From an uncultured Brachyspira sp. (GTDB lineage Bacteria > Spirochaetota > Brachyspiria > Brachyspirales > Brachyspiraceae), in NCBI RefSeq assembly GCF_910588665.1, contig NZ_CAJUPR010000001.1, positions 201,300 to 265,299 on the forward strand: a DNA stretch of 64,000 nucleotides. The letters are read 5' to 3'. The notes below the pieces were generated by a model that was given only the letters and a program-made list of their open reading frames with translations, ran no database searches and was not told the origin of the DNA. Positions within the stretch are counted from its first letter, which is position 1. Each line of letters opens with the position of its first letter. The position numbers and the translations under genes were made by a program. Below are positions 47,513 through 56,983 of this stretch, in pieces.

Positions 47513-47827
47513 ATGAATAAATGGCATTTAAGAAAAGTTAATAATAAATATGAGCTTTATCATATATATGATGATTTAGACGAAGAAATTCCTATTTCCG
47601 TACTTTTAGATATTTTGAAAAATGAGTACCCAGATATAATTATTAAAAATGTGAAATCCGATATTATGAACGGAATATACTCTGAAGATATAATAATTAA
47701 TAATATAGTTTTCACTATATACGAAGAATTATCAAGCATAACATTCAGTTCATATAGTGCAGATAAAGAGAAGGCTAATAATATTATATATTATATAGGA
47801 AGCATACTAAAAGCAGATATTCAATAA
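47513..47827 (+). CDS. Hypothetical protein
   Basis: 104 aa, no family recognised. ATG with AAGGAT 8 bp upstream. Predicted mixed alpha/beta with an acidic start (YDDLDEEIPISVLLDILK) and two beta-rich stretches; no signal peptide or membrane segment, so cytosolic. It ends 2 bp from the stop of the convergent patatin gene. Base composition matches its neighbours and there is a normal ribosome site, so I consider it a real small gene. Confidence 0.5.
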   Translation: MNKWHLRKVNNKYELYHIYDDLDEEIPISVLLDILKNEYPDIIIKNVKSDIMNGIYSEDIIINNIVFTIYEELSSITFSSYSADKEKANNIIYYIGSILKADIQ

Positions 47828-47828
47828 T

Positions 47829-48728
47829 TTACTGATTATTATCTATTTTTAAGTTTTCCACAGCTTTATGAAGCTTCTTTTTTAATTTTTTATTTTCTAT
47901 ATAATTGTCAGCTTCATCTCTGTACATTATATTAGTATTTTCTAAGTTTTCTATTTGAGTTTTTCCCATTTTAAATATCTGTTTAAGCATTTCTGAAGCA
48001 TCTTTATATCCTTCCTCTATGCGGATTTTAGCTCCTTTTAATGAAAAATCCATAGCGCCGCTGAAAAAATTTCCTATATTGCTGCTCGGTACTATTTCAT
48101 AAACTTTGCAGTTGTCAAATTTTCTTACTGTATTTTCTTTGTATAAATTTACTGCAATTATTTCATCGCAGTTTTCTTCCTGAATAAGCGGCTTAATAGG
48201 TAAATTATCTCCTTTAAGAAATTCTACTCCTCCGTCTATATAATAAGTATCATAGATTCTCTGTCTACCGAATATTATTGGTATCGCGCTTGTTGCCATC
48301 ATTATTTTTTTTATCTCTTTTTCGCTTCTGTTATTTAATTTAAAATATTCAGCGCCTATATTTTTTAAATTTACAGCCGTAGCATATATTGGATATTGAT
48401 AATTAATTATAATGTCAATATTCAGATATTTTTCTATTATTTCTATAAGCCCCTCTCTGCTGAAAATACCTTTTGAAGATATAAACTCATTGTTTTTATC
48501 AATTTTCTTTTTAGAGAGTATTTTATTTTCTATTTCATTAGTCCAAATATATTCTGCGATATCATAATTATTTTGAGCTATTAGGCATGCATTAAGTACG
48601 CCTACCGATGTGCCTGATATGGATTTAATCATTGCATCAATTTCATATTCTATTAACGCTTTCCAAACGCCTATCTGATAGCTTCCAAGTCCTCCTCCTC
48701 CTCCTAAAACTAAACCTAATTTTTTCAT
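47829..48728 (-). CDS. Patatin-like phospholipase
   Basis: 299 aa. Oxyanion-hole glycine loop GGGGGLGSYQIG at 9-20, nucleophile elbow GTSVG (Ser41) and the dyad aspartate in YYIDGGVEF (Asp165). These three features define the patatin fold Ser-Asp lipid acyl hydrolases. No signal peptide. The tail after about 210 is charged and helical and may be coiled coil. The helical/TPR protein gene ends 21 bp upstream on the same strand, so they are probably co-expressed. No CD-NTase or other CBASS component is nearby. Confidence 0.9.
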   Translation of the reverse strand: MKKLGLVLGGGGGLGSYQIGVWKALIEYEIDAMIKSISGTSVGVLNACLIAQNNYDIAEYIWTNEIENKILSKKKIDKNNEFISSKGIFSREGLIEIIEKYLNIDIIINYQYPIYATAVNLKNIGAEYFKLNNRSEKEIKKIMMATSAIPIIFGRQRIYDTYYIDGGVEFLKGDNLPIKPLIQEENCDEIIAVNLYKENTVRKFDNCKVYEIVPSSNIGNFFSGAMDFSLKGAKIRIEEGYKDASEMLKQIFKMGKTQIENLENTNIMYRDEADNYIENKKLKKKLHKAVENLKIDNNQ

Positions 48729-48749
48729 ATAGTCTCCGAAATTTTAATA

Positions 48750-50252
48750 TTAAATTTTATTTAAATATACTCCCCAAAAATCATTTATAAACTCTAAATA
48801 GTCTTTTTTATTTTTATCAGTAATTTTTTCTATCTTTTTATTAGTTTTTTCTTTATGCTCTTTAATTTTATTATACTGAAGCTTTAATTTTTCTTTATAT
48901 TTGTATATTTCTTTATTTGAAGAACAGGCATCAAAGTATTTATTTAAATATTTAAATGTGTTTTCATAATCTTTTTTTATTAAATATATTTTGGCAGTTT
49001 CTTTATAGCATAAAGGAACTTCAAAATTCATATTTTCTTTAATTAAAATTTTGTATATGCTCTCTATTTTTATATTATGTGCTTCTTTATTTTTTCTATC
49101 CCTTTTTAATATGATATCGCATTCATTTACAGCACTCTTATATTTTTTTTCTTCAAAATATTTATAAGCCGATTTTATTGTTTTTTCAGTATCCGTTATG
49201 CTGCAGATTTTAGGAAGATTAATATTTGCAGATATCATTTTTAATTCATTCATAATTAATATAATTATATCATAATTTGTGATTTCCGAATTATAATCAA
49301 AATTTGCCTTATTTAATCCGTATTCTTCTAATAAATTAATTTTTATATTTTTTGTATTTTCATTATCTCCTGTAATTTTTATTATTGAGTTTATTATATA
49401 TTTTTCTTCTTTGTCTAATTTTTCTATTTTTTTTACTCCGCTCAGTATTGGTATGATACTCTCTGAGAGTTTTATATCGTTTTTAATATCTGCAAAAATC
49501 TTTTTTATAAAATTGGGCTTATCAATTAATTTAGAATATATATCTATTACTTTTATTTTGTTGTTAATATTTATATTGAAGTCTAATAATATAGATCTTA
49601 TCATATAAATATTTTCTTTTGAGATATTATCCGCTATATTATTAGGATATGAAATTTTTGCAAATAAATCGCTGCTTAGACATAATACTTTTTCTATATT
49701 GTCCATTTCATTATAACTTATATTGTCAAACTCCAATATATTTGAAGAAGCTTTAAACTCTAACAGCTGTATTTTTTTTTCTAATGTATCTATTCTGTAC
49801 GATTCATTATTTATTTTATTTAATATTATATTAAATGATTCTCTTATATTTCCGCATATTGTTATTAATTCTTTTTCAATATTTTTTTCTATATTATTTA
49901 ATTTATTGTTTATGTATATTAATCCCTCATAAGTTATTTTATTCTGCTTTGCCAAATATTCAATCATTTTTATAGAAGCATTTTTTACTACAGCATAATT
50001 ATAGTCTATCTCTCCTCTTATTTTTCTGTTTTGTCCTGTTACAGAGTTTAATATATTTTCTAAAAAACCTTGTTTGCTTAAATATTCGGTTCTTGATTTA
50101 GCGGCGCTTAAAAATGATACGGCTTCTATTGCAAGTTCTGTAAGTTTGGCGGAGTTTTCTTTATATTCTTCTACATTATTAAGTATATATTCCTGTATTA
50201 TAGTTTTATCTTTTTCATCTATTTCATTTTCATAAAGTACGGTAAAATTCAT
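48750..50252 (-). CDS. Large helical protein with C-terminal TPR-like repeats, partner of the patatin gene
   Basis: 500 aa from the ATG at 50252 (MNFTVLYENEID), with GGAG 7 bp upstream; an extension from 50279 lacks one. No family is named with confidence. The N-terminal 150 residues (SRTEYLSKQGFLENILNSVTG, NRKIRGEIDYNYAVVKNAS) recall a widespread family of uncharacterised helical proteins; residues 110-170 are coiled coil-like; the C-terminal third has TPR-like units (AYKYFEEKKYKSAVNECDIIL, KIYLIKKDYENTFKYLNKYF is similar in pattern). Soluble, Lys/Ile/Asn-rich. Just upstream of the patatin gene in the same transcript. Confidence 0.55.
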   Translation of the reverse strand: MNFTVLYENEIDEKDKTIIQEYILNNVEEYKENSAKLTELAIEAVSFLSAAKSRTEYLSKQGFLENILNSVTGQNRKIRGEIDYNYAVVKNASIKMIEYLAKQNKITYEGLIYINNKLNNIEKNIEKELITICGNIRESFNIILNKINNESYRIDTLEKKIQLLEFKASSNILEFDNISYNEMDNIEKVLCLSSDLFAKISYPNNIADNISKENIYMIRSILLDFNININNKIKVIDIYSKLIDKPNFIKKIFADIKNDIKLSESIIPILSGVKKIEKLDKEEKYIINSIIKITGDNENTKNIKINLLEEYGLNKANFDYNSEITNYDIIILIMNELKMISANINLPKICSITDTEKTIKSAYKYFEEKKYKSAVNECDIILKRDRKNKEAHNIKIESIYKILIKENMNFEVPLCYKETAKIYLIKKDYENTFKYLNKYFDACSSNKEIYKYKEKLKLQYNKIKEHKEKTNKKIEKITDKNKKDYLEFINDFWGVYLNKI

Positions 50253-50367
50253 AGCTGCTCCGATTATATAAAATAACACTATTATTATACAGTTTATTTA
50301 AGTTTAGTACAAATTGAAAAGCATGCAAACTTACTTGCTTATAATTATTTAAGCTTACAATTTTTAT

Positions 50368-50387
50368 CAGCAGCAATAAAAAATTAT
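50368..50387 (+). repeat. Dispersed short repeat, copy 3
   Basis: CAGCAGCAATAAAAAATTAT, 83 bp before the aroB ATG. Close to the sequence at 11088. Confidence 0.4.
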
Positions 50388-50470
50388 TATTAAAAACTTT
50401 TTTATTTCAGAAAAATATATTATAATTTTGCATGTAAAATATATTTTCTAAATAATGAGGCTTGGTTTTT

Positions 50471-51529
50471 ATGAATAAGATAGAAGTAAATATTAAGAAT
50501 AATTTAACAATTAATTATGATATTCTTATACAAAAAGGATTAATAGAAGAAGCAGGAAATATAATAAAAAATATTTTAAAAGGCAATAAAGCTTTAATAG
50601 TCACTGATGATATAGTAAATGCTCTTTATAGCAAATATATAAAAAATAGTTTGGAAAAAGAAGGTATAATTACTTCTGTATGCGTACTTAAAAACGGAGA
50701 ATCTAATAAAAATATTGAAAGTGTTTATAATATATATTCATCGCTTGCAGAAAATGAATTAAGCCGAAACGATATAATAATAGCACTAGGCGGGGGAGTT
50801 ATAGGCGATATGGCTGGATATGCTGCTGCAACTTGGATGCGTTCAATAGATTTTGTGCAGATTCCTACAACTCTTCTTGCCTGCATAGATTCTTCAGTAG
50901 GCGGAAAAACAGGGATTAATATAAAAGAGGGCAAGAATTTGGTGGGGGCATTTCATAGTCCGAAGCTTGTTATAATTGACAGCAAGGTATTTATATCTTT
51001 GCCAAAAAGAGAGTTTAATGCAGGTATGGCTGAAGCGGTAAAGCATTCTTTATTATTTGATGAGAAACTTTTACAACATATAGAAAATCATTATTTTAAT
51101 AATGAAGATTTAAATATAGATTTTGTTCTTAAAAGAAACTGCGAAATTAAATCGCATATAGTGGAAATTGATTATAAAGAGCAAAAAGAAAGAATGTTTT
51201 TAAACTTCGGTCATACTATAGGACATAGCATAGAAAATGCCTTAGGGTACGGAGTCTTGCTTCATGGAGAAGCTGTTGCAATTGGAATGATTTTTGCTTT
51301 AGAATTCGGCATAAAAAAAGGAATAACAAAAGATAATAATATATTGGAAAGAGTAAAAAATATATTAATAAAGATAGGTCTTCCCGTATCCATACCAGAT
51401 AATATAAACTTAAAAGATGCAATTAAATTGGATAAAAAGAGAAATAAAAATAAAATAAATTTTGTATTTTTAGAGAGTATAGGAAATCCTAAGACAGAGA
51501 AAATTGATATTGAGGATATTCTTAAGTAA
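50471..51529 (+). CDS. aroB: 3-Dehydroquinate synthase
   Basis: Converts DAHP to 3-dehydroquinate, the step before AroD. 352 aa from the ATG at 50471, which is 10 bp after GAGG; the TTG at 50462 would add three residues. NAD-binding GGGVIGDMAGYAAATWMRSI near 107-126 and PTTLLACIDSSVGGKTGIN near 130-148 are family motifs. Zinc ligands are in EAVKHSLLFD, NFGHTIGHSIE and HGEAVAIGM. It stands alone, apart from the other shikimate genes, between the hypothetical helical gene and htpG. Confidence 0.96.
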   Translation: MNKIEVNIKNNLTINYDILIQKGLIEEAGNIIKNILKGNKALIVTDDIVNALYSKYIKNSLEKEGIITSVCVLKNGESNKNIESVYNIYSSLAENELSRNDIIIALGGGVIGDMAGYAAATWMRSIDFVQIPTTLLACIDSSVGGKTGINIKEGKNLVGAFHSPKLVIIDSKVFISLPKREFNAGMAEAVKHSLLFDEKLLQHIENHYFNNEDLNIDFVLKRNCEIKSHIVEIDYKEQKERMFLNFGHTIGHSIENALGYGVLLHGEAVAIGMIFALEFGIKKGITKDNNILERVKNILIKIGLPVSIPDNINLKDAIKLDKKRNKNKINFVFLESIGNPKTEKIDIEDILK

Positions 51530-51693
51530 TAATTTATTAAGCAGTTATTTATTATTAAAGTATTTGATTTTTTTATGTATATATATTATAATATTTAAAG
51601 TTTTTATGACTTTATATATTCCCGTTTTATACTTTTTATTGCATTTAATCTTTAAATCTATTAAAGAATTTTAAACTATTAAGGAGTTTTTAC

Positions 51694-53616
51694 ATGTCAG
51701 AAAAAGAAATACTTAATTTTGAAGCCGAAACCAAGCAGATATTAAATTTGATGGTGCATTCCATATACACCCATAAAGAAATATTTTTAAGAGAATTAAT
51801 ATCAAATGCAAGCGATGCTTTAGATAAAGCCAGATTTGAATCCATAACTAAAAGTGATAAATATGCAGATATGGATAATTTAAGAATAAAAATAGAAATA
51901 GATGAGCAAAATAGAGTTTTGAAAATAATTGATAACGGCATAGGTATGACAAAAGAAGATGTTATAAATAATATAGGATCTATTGCAAGAAGCGGAACTA
52001 AAGCATTTTTAGAAAAAATACAAAAAGATAAAGAAGCGTCTAAGGAAAGCGGAATAGATTTAATAGGGCAATTCGGAGTCGGTTTTTATTCTGCTTTCAT
52101 GGTAGCCGATAATATTATAATAGAAACTAAAAATGTGGATTCTGATAAAGGTGTTCGCTGGGAAAGCTTAGGAGACGGTTCTTACTCTATAGAAGATATT
52201 GATAAACAAGACAGAGGAACTTCCATTATATTAAAATTAAAAGGAAAAGATGAAAAAATAGAGGAAGACGGTTTTACAGATGAGGATTACTGCAATAGAT
52301 ATACTTTAGAGAGCTTAATACATAAATATTCCAACTATGTTCATTATCCTATAGTTATGGATATGCCTATACCTAAAAAAGATGAAAAAGAAGTTCAGCA
52401 GTATGAAGAGAAAACTATAAACTCAATGATAAGTATATGGCAGAAGTCAAAAAGCGATGTTAAGACAGATGAGTATAATGAATTCTATAAAGAACATTTT
52501 CATGATTATTCAGAGCCGTTTGAGATTATACATACAAAAGCCGAAGGTACTATAGAATATACGGCGCTTCTATTTATACCTTCGAAAGCCCCTTTTAATT
52601 TTCTTCACCCTGATTTTGAAAGAGGATTAGAGCTATATTCAAAAAATGTATTTATAATGAGTAAGTGCAAAGACTTGCTCCCTGAATATTTAAAATTTGT
52701 AAGAGGATTGGTTGATTCTCCTGATTTTTCGCTTAATATTTCAAGGGAAATTTTACAGCACAGCACTCAGTTAAAAAGAATATCGTCAAATATTGAAAAG
52801 AAAATTCTTGATGTTTTAGAAAATATACTTAAAAATGACAGAAAAAAATATGAGAAATTCTTCAAAGAGTTCGGAGAATCAATAAAAATAGGGATATATT
52901 CAGATTTCGGAAAAAAAGATAAGCTTTCCAATATATTATTATTTGAATCGTCTGAGACAGCAGACGGAGAATATACAACATTGGCTGAATATAAATCAAG
53001 AATGAAAGAAGGTCAGGAGTTTATATATTATGCCGCAGCCAAAGATAAATCAGCTATAGAAAAACTTCCTCATATGGAAGGTATGAAAGATAAAGGCTAT
53101 GAAGTGCTTTATTTTACCGACAGAGTAGATGAGTTTATGGTCGGCATGATGAGAGAGTATGACGGTACTAAGCTTCATTCCATACTTCAGGCTGATAGTA
53201 AAGATGCCGATAACAAAGATGAAAATAAAGACAATACCAATAAGGAAGTTCTTAATGCCATAAAAGATGTATTGGGAGAAAATAAAGTTGCCGAAGTAAG
53301 AGAGACCGACAGACTTAAAGAGAGTGTGGTATGCTTATCTAATAAGGAGGATTCTATAAGCTTTAATATGGCGAAAGTTCTTGCCGAAACAGGAAATAAT
53401 ATGTTCGGTATGAAGCCTGAAAGAGTACTTGAAATTAATACATCTCATGATGTTTTCAAGGCTATGGAAAAAGAATATCAGACCAATAAAGTTTCAGATA
53501 TTTTCAAAGAATACAGTGAACTTTTATATGATGAAGCCTGCATACTTGAAGGGCTTCCTCTTGAAGATCCTAAATTATTTGCAGGAAGAATGAGTAAGTT
53601 AATGCTTAAATTATAA
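51694..53616 (+). CDS. htpG: Chaperone HtpG (Hsp90)
   Basis: ATP-dependent Hsp90 chaperone. 640 aa. GHKL ATP-binding motifs: FLRELISNASDALDK near 27-41, DNGIGMTKED, GQFGVGFYSAFMVAD near 125-139 and GTSIILKLK. The middle domain carries FNFLHPDFERGLELY and VRGLVDSPDFSLNISRE with the catalytic Arg region. The C-terminal dimerisation domain follows. A linker near 510-525 is charged (DADNKDENKDNTNKE). Ribosome site AAGGAG. It ends at a bidirectional terminator. No CIRCE element upstream. Confidence 0.96.
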   Translation: MSEKEILNFEAETKQILNLMVHSIYTHKEIFLRELISNASDALDKARFESITKSDKYADMDNLRIKIEIDEQNRVLKIIDNGIGMTKEDVINNIGSIARSGTKAFLEKIQKDKEASKESGIDLIGQFGVGFYSAFMVADNIIIETKNVDSDKGVRWESLGDGSYSIEDIDKQDRGTSIILKLKGKDEKIEEDGFTDEDYCNRYTLESLIHKYSNYVHYPIVMDMPIPKKDEKEVQQYEEKTINSMISIWQKSKSDVKTDEYNEFYKEHFHDYSEPFEIIHTKAEGTIEYTALLFIPSKAPFNFLHPDFERGLELYSKNVFIMSKCKDLLPEYLKFVRGLVDSPDFSLNISREILQHSTQLKRISSNIEKKILDVLENILKNDRKKYEKFFKEFGESIKIGIYSDFGKKDKLSNILLFESSETADGEYTTLAEYKSRMKEGQEFIYYAAAKDKSAIEKLPHMEGMKDKGYEVLYFTDRVDEFMVGMMREYDGTKLHSILQADSKDADNKDENKDNTNKEVLNAIKDVLGENKVAEVRETDRLKESVVCLSNKEDSISFNMAKVLAETGNNMFGMKPERVLEINTSHDVFKAMEKEYQTNKVSDIFKEYSELLYDEACILEGLPLEDPKLFAGRMSKLMLKL

Positions 53617-53650
53617 TATATATGATTTTAATTAGAAATTAATTTTAAAT

Positions 53651-53684
53651 AAAAAGGCGCTGCATAAATAAATGCCGCCTTTTT
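53651..53684. terminator. Bidirectional terminator between htpG and the second PepSY-like gene
   Basis: Stem AAAAAGGCG / CGCCTTTTT with T tract, serving both convergent genes. Confidence 0.85.
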
Positions 53685-53738
53685 GTTTTTTAATTATATA
53701 AAAAATTATTTTTTTCATAATGAATATTTATTATATTT

Positions 53739-54164
53739 TCAGTCATCAAATTTCTGACCTAAAAGCTGACCGTTGCTTGCATCTATATAAAGCTCCATCA
53801 TGTTATTGAGCTTTACCTCATAAAAATTCCACTTTTTTTTAATTTTTGTTATTACAGTATTAGGATAAGTTTTAATTACCGTATTTGCAACAGCCTGAGG
53901 CAGTATATTGGATGGTAATGCCGTATAATTTCCTTCTATTTCTTTTAAATCTCCGTTTCTGAAAAACTCTATTTCTACACCGTTATCCAGTACAACCTCA
54001 TATTTTTTTCTATCCATTTCGGCATATATAATAGAAATATTAGAAAAGTATGTATTTATAAACTGCAGTATATTGTTCGGAAGCTGATTTGGTAAAATAT
54101 ACATATCATCAGCATATATTGCTGTAACTATTAATAAAAATAAAATTATTATTTTTTTTATCAT
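53739..54164 (-). CDS. Secreted PepSY-like periplasmic protein (paralogue 2)
   Basis: 141 aa from the ATG at 54164, which has AAGGA 8 bp upstream and begins a good signal peptide (MIKKIIILFLLIVTAIYA); starting at 54200 would spoil it. The mature part repeats the two PepSY-like units of the protein at 27054, including LPQAVANTV and the closing GQKFDD. It differs mainly in the first unit and is Lys-richer. Exported; function unknown. A 22-bp perfect hairpin lies 107 bp upstream. Confidence 0.8.
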   Translation of the reverse strand: MIKKIIILFLLIVTAIYADDMYILPNQLPNNILQFINTYFSNISIIYAEMDRKKYEVVLDNGVEIEFFRNGDLKEIEGNYTALPSNILPQAVANTVIKTYPNTVITKIKKKWNFYEVKLNNMMELYIDASNGQLLGQKFDD

Positions 54165-54270
54165 ATATATCCTTGAAATATAATTATATATATTTCTCAT
54201 ATTTATTAGTTTTTGTAAAAAAAATTATTTTACGAAAAACTAAAATAATTATCTGCAAATATTTTATGTA

Positions 54271-54318
54271 ATTTCTGCTTAATTTATGAATAAAAATATT
54301 CATAAATTAAGCAGAAAT
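54271..54318. repeat. 48-bp perfect hairpin (22-bp stem, AAAA loop)
   Basis: Left arm 54271-54292 begins ATTTCTGCTTAATTTATG; right arm 54297-54318 is its exact complement, with loop AAAA. It lies between two divergently transcribed genes, so a simple terminator is not expected; it has no U-tract of normal length on either side. Confidence 0.8.
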
Positions 54319-54451
54319 ATTTTAATATTACACCATAAATATAATAAAAAATTATATAAATATCAATAAAATAATTAAAAAAAATAAAATAATCTGGAAA
54401 TTAATTAAAAATAATATAAAATGCAGACAGTATAATTAATTGGTATAAATT

Positions 54452-55909
54452 ATGATAATAGATTTAAAAAAATACATTCTTACTGATTTACATCAAGTAA
54501 AATCTAATATTAAATATATAAAAGATATGAAATTTGATATTATTATTATAAATGAGAATGGTATATTGAGTTTTATACCCTGTGAAAAAATAGAGGATAC
54601 CCTGTTCCCATTGGAGGGTTCTCAGTATATTAAAAATTCTTATATTTATATAGATAAATCATTAACTTCAATAATAGGAAAACAGTTCAGCATAGATTTA
54701 AATAAATCGTCTGCCGATATACATGATATTAATATTTTTTATTCATTATATAAAAATTGTAAATTTGAATATGATACAGAGTATTATGATAATCATTTTA
54801 ATGAATTAATATCCGTAAGACATATAGAGAGAATAGATTATCTTAAAAACACATTTAATAAATTGAAGTCTTATATAACTTGTAATAAAATAGATTTTGA
54901 ATTGGCTAGACTTATAGGAGGTATTTTAACAGATATAGGAATTATAGAAAGACTTAATCTTATATATCATTTAAATTATATAAAGCAGAATAATATATCC
55001 GATTTGAAAAATTATCAGAATGTTAAGAAAGACGATTTAATATTTGCAGACATTATAGGCACTATAGTCAGTATATTAGATAAGGAATATGACGGTTTTA
55101 ATATATTTAGAGATGTTTCATCATTCAGCGATAATAATGTAATATGCCACAGCAACAGAGTTTTTATTATGATGATAGAGTTTCTGCTTTTTTACAATGA
55201 AGAGATATCGAGAGGCATAGCTTCTAAATTAAGAGCGGATTATAAAAAGAAGTATTATCCTTATTATTACAAAATAGGAAAGAAATATAATTTAGAACAT
55301 AAGGTAAATAGAATAGAAGATATATCAAAAGTAGGTTTTAGAAAAATAGAGCAAAACGAGATAAAATATTATGCAAGAGCCGCTTTTTGGCATGATATAG
55401 CTCTTGTGGATATACTGCCTAATATTCCTATTGTCAATAATAATGAAGGAGATTATCATTCGGTATTGGGTTTTAACCTGCTCAAATACTGTATGTCTCA
55501 AAATGAGTATACATATACTACTGTAGGTCTTCATCATGAGTATTACGGAAACGGTTACGGTATATTTACAAATATGTATAATAAGCAGTTTGCAAATAGG
55601 CAGTCTAATAATATAGAAAATATATTAACCTATGATACCAATGATATTAACAGCTTATCGGCTTTATCGTATTTCCCAGCTAAGGTTCTTGAGATAGTGG
55701 ATTCTTATGACAGTTTATACACTAATATTTCTAAAACTGATGCGGATAATATTGAAAGCGAGGTAATAGGTTATATGTATGAGCATTTTTTACAATATGA
55801 TATAAAAATAGATCCTATAATTTTCACAATATTTATAAGATACTTAGAAAAAGTCAGAAATGCCTCAATATATAGTGCTCCTTTCGCATTAAATTTTATT
55901 TATACTTGA
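54452..55909 (+). CDS. Divergent HD-GYP-like protein
   Basis: 485 aa. The C-terminal half fits an HD-GYP domain: FWHDIALVDILP near 312, a conserved HSVLGFNLL, GLHHEYYGNGYG near 358 (the GYP triad is GYG) and KVLEIVDSYDSLY near 412. Canonical domains hydrolyse cyclic di-GMP; retention of HD and HHE suggests a metal site, but altered GYP makes specificity uncertain. The N-terminal region (FDIIIINENGILSF) and a helical middle are unassigned. The ribosome site is poor (TTGG). The stop overlaps the -35 box of the downstream sigma-factor promoter. Confidence 0.75.
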   Translation: MIIDLKKYILTDLHQVKSNIKYIKDMKFDIIIINENGILSFIPCEKIEDTLFPLEGSQYIKNSYIYIDKSLTSIIGKQFSIDLNKSSADIHDINIFYSLYKNCKFEYDTEYYDNHFNELISVRHIERIDYLKNTFNKLKSYITCNKIDFELARLIGGILTDIGIIERLNLIYHLNYIKQNNISDLKNYQNVKKDDLIFADIIGTIVSILDKEYDGFNIFRDVSSFSDNNVICHSNRVFIMMIEFLLFYNEEISRGIASKLRADYKKKYYPYYYKIGKKYNLEHKVNRIEDISKVGFRKIEQNEIKYYARAAFWHDIALVDILPNIPIVNNNEGDYHSVLGFNLLKYCMSQNEYTYTTVGLHHEYYGNGYGIFTNMYNKQFANRQSNNIENILTYDTNDINSLSALSYFPAKVLEIVDSYDSLYTNISKTDADNIESEVIGYMYEHFLQYDIKIDPIIFTIFIRYLEKVRNASIYSAPFALNFIYT

Positions 55910-55938
55910 CAATTTACAAAAATCTTATATCCTATAGT
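55906..55938 (+). promoter_or_regulatory. Candidate promoter of the sigma-factor gene
   Basis: TTGACA (55906-55911) includes the stop TGA of the HD-GYP gene. TATAGT (55933-55938) follows at 21 bp, longer than ideal; TATATC at 55926 gives 14 bp. It would leave a short leader before the TTG start. Confidence 0.35.
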
Positions 55939-55965
55939 AGTATTTTTTATTTTTGGAATTATTTA

Positions 55966-56892
55966 TTGAAAAAGGATATTAATCAAGAGTATAAAGGACC
56001 TGTAAGCGTATATTTAAAGCAGATAGGCGAAATAAGAAGACTCACAAAAGAAGAAGAATTAGATTTATGGCAGCGTCTTGAAGTCTGCCGTGATGAAAGA
56101 GCATTAATTTTAAATAATGATGATAAAGAATCTTTACAAAAATTAGAAAGCTTGGATAAAGAAATTGATTCCATACAGCATAAATTAGTTAAATCTAATT
56201 TAAGACTTGTAATAAGCATAGCAAAAAGATATTATAACAGCAGAGTGCCCTTTATTGATATAATAAACGAAGGAAATATCGGTCTTATAGAAGCTGTAAA
56301 AAGATTTGAATATAAAAAAGGCTTTAAATTTTCTACTTATGGTGTTTGGTGGATAAAACAAAGTATAGTTAAGGAGATATCAAGCAAAAGGCATATTATA
56401 CGATTTCCTATGCATATAGCAAGATTAATAAAGAAAAGCATACAGACATCAAAATCTCTTACTCAGCAATTAGCAAGAGATCCCACTATAGATGAAATAG
56501 CTAAAGAAATGAAAATTGACAGAAAAACTTTGTCATATATAATGATGTTTACTCAGGATACCGCCAGTGTGGATTCTTTTTTTAGGAATTCGGATAATAA
56601 TGATATGACTTCCATTATAGAAGATAAAAATTTTCCGTCCCCGCATCAAAAAGCTTTTATGGATAGTTTAAGAGATACTTTAACTGAAGCATTAAAATGT
56701 TTAGATGAGAAAGAGAGAACTGTTATAATTTCCAGATACGGTTTATACGGAAAAGAGGCAAAAACGCTTGAAAATACGGGTAAGGAATTAAATATTACAA
56801 GAGAAAGAGTTAGACAGATACAAATAAAGGCTATTAAAAAACTTGCATGTCTTAATTTATCTAAAGAATTGAAAAGTTTTTTATGGGATTAA
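55966..56892 (+). CDS. RNA polymerase sigma-70 family factor
   Basis: 308 aa from a TTG at 55966 preceded by GGAA 7 bp away. The longer frame to TTG 55906 overlaps the candidate promoter and adds a non-homologous stretch. Region 1.2 (GPVSVYLKQIGEIRRLT), region 2 (NLRLVISIAKRYY, FIDIINEGNIGLIEAVKRFEY, STYGVWWIKQSI), region 3 (RDPTIDEIAKEMKID) and region 4.2 (TLENTGKELNITRERVRQIQ) are all present. Length and missing region 1.1 fit a group 2 (RpoS-like) factor; the main RpoD may be elsewhere, but I cannot exclude that this is it. Confidence 0.92.
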   Translation: MKKDINQEYKGPVSVYLKQIGEIRRLTKEEELDLWQRLEVCRDERALILNNDDKESLQKLESLDKEIDSIQHKLVKSNLRLVISIAKRYYNSRVPFIDIINEGNIGLIEAVKRFEYKKGFKFSTYGVWWIKQSIVKEISSKRHIIRFPMHIARLIKKSIQTSKSLTQQLARDPTIDEIAKEMKIDRKTLSYIMMFTQDTASVDSFFRNSDNNDMTSIIEDKNFPSPHQKAFMDSLRDTLTEALKCLDEKERTVIISRYGLYGKEAKTLENTGKELNITRERVRQIQIKAIKKLACLNLSKELKSFLWD

Positions 56893-56983
56893 TATAATTT
56901 TTATGATTATAATATTTTTTTATTAAACAATTTATATTTTTACCGAAAAAATAACATATAATTAAAATTACGGATGTGAATTT

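Noticed and set aside
47829..50252. CBASS system with a patatin effector
   Set aside because: No nucleotidyltransferase of the CD-NTase type or other cassette protein lies nearby.
55906..55965. N-terminal extension of the sigma factor
   Set aside because: The 20 extra residues are hydrophobic and unlike sigma factors, begin on TTG without a ribosome site, and coincide with a promoter-like sequence.
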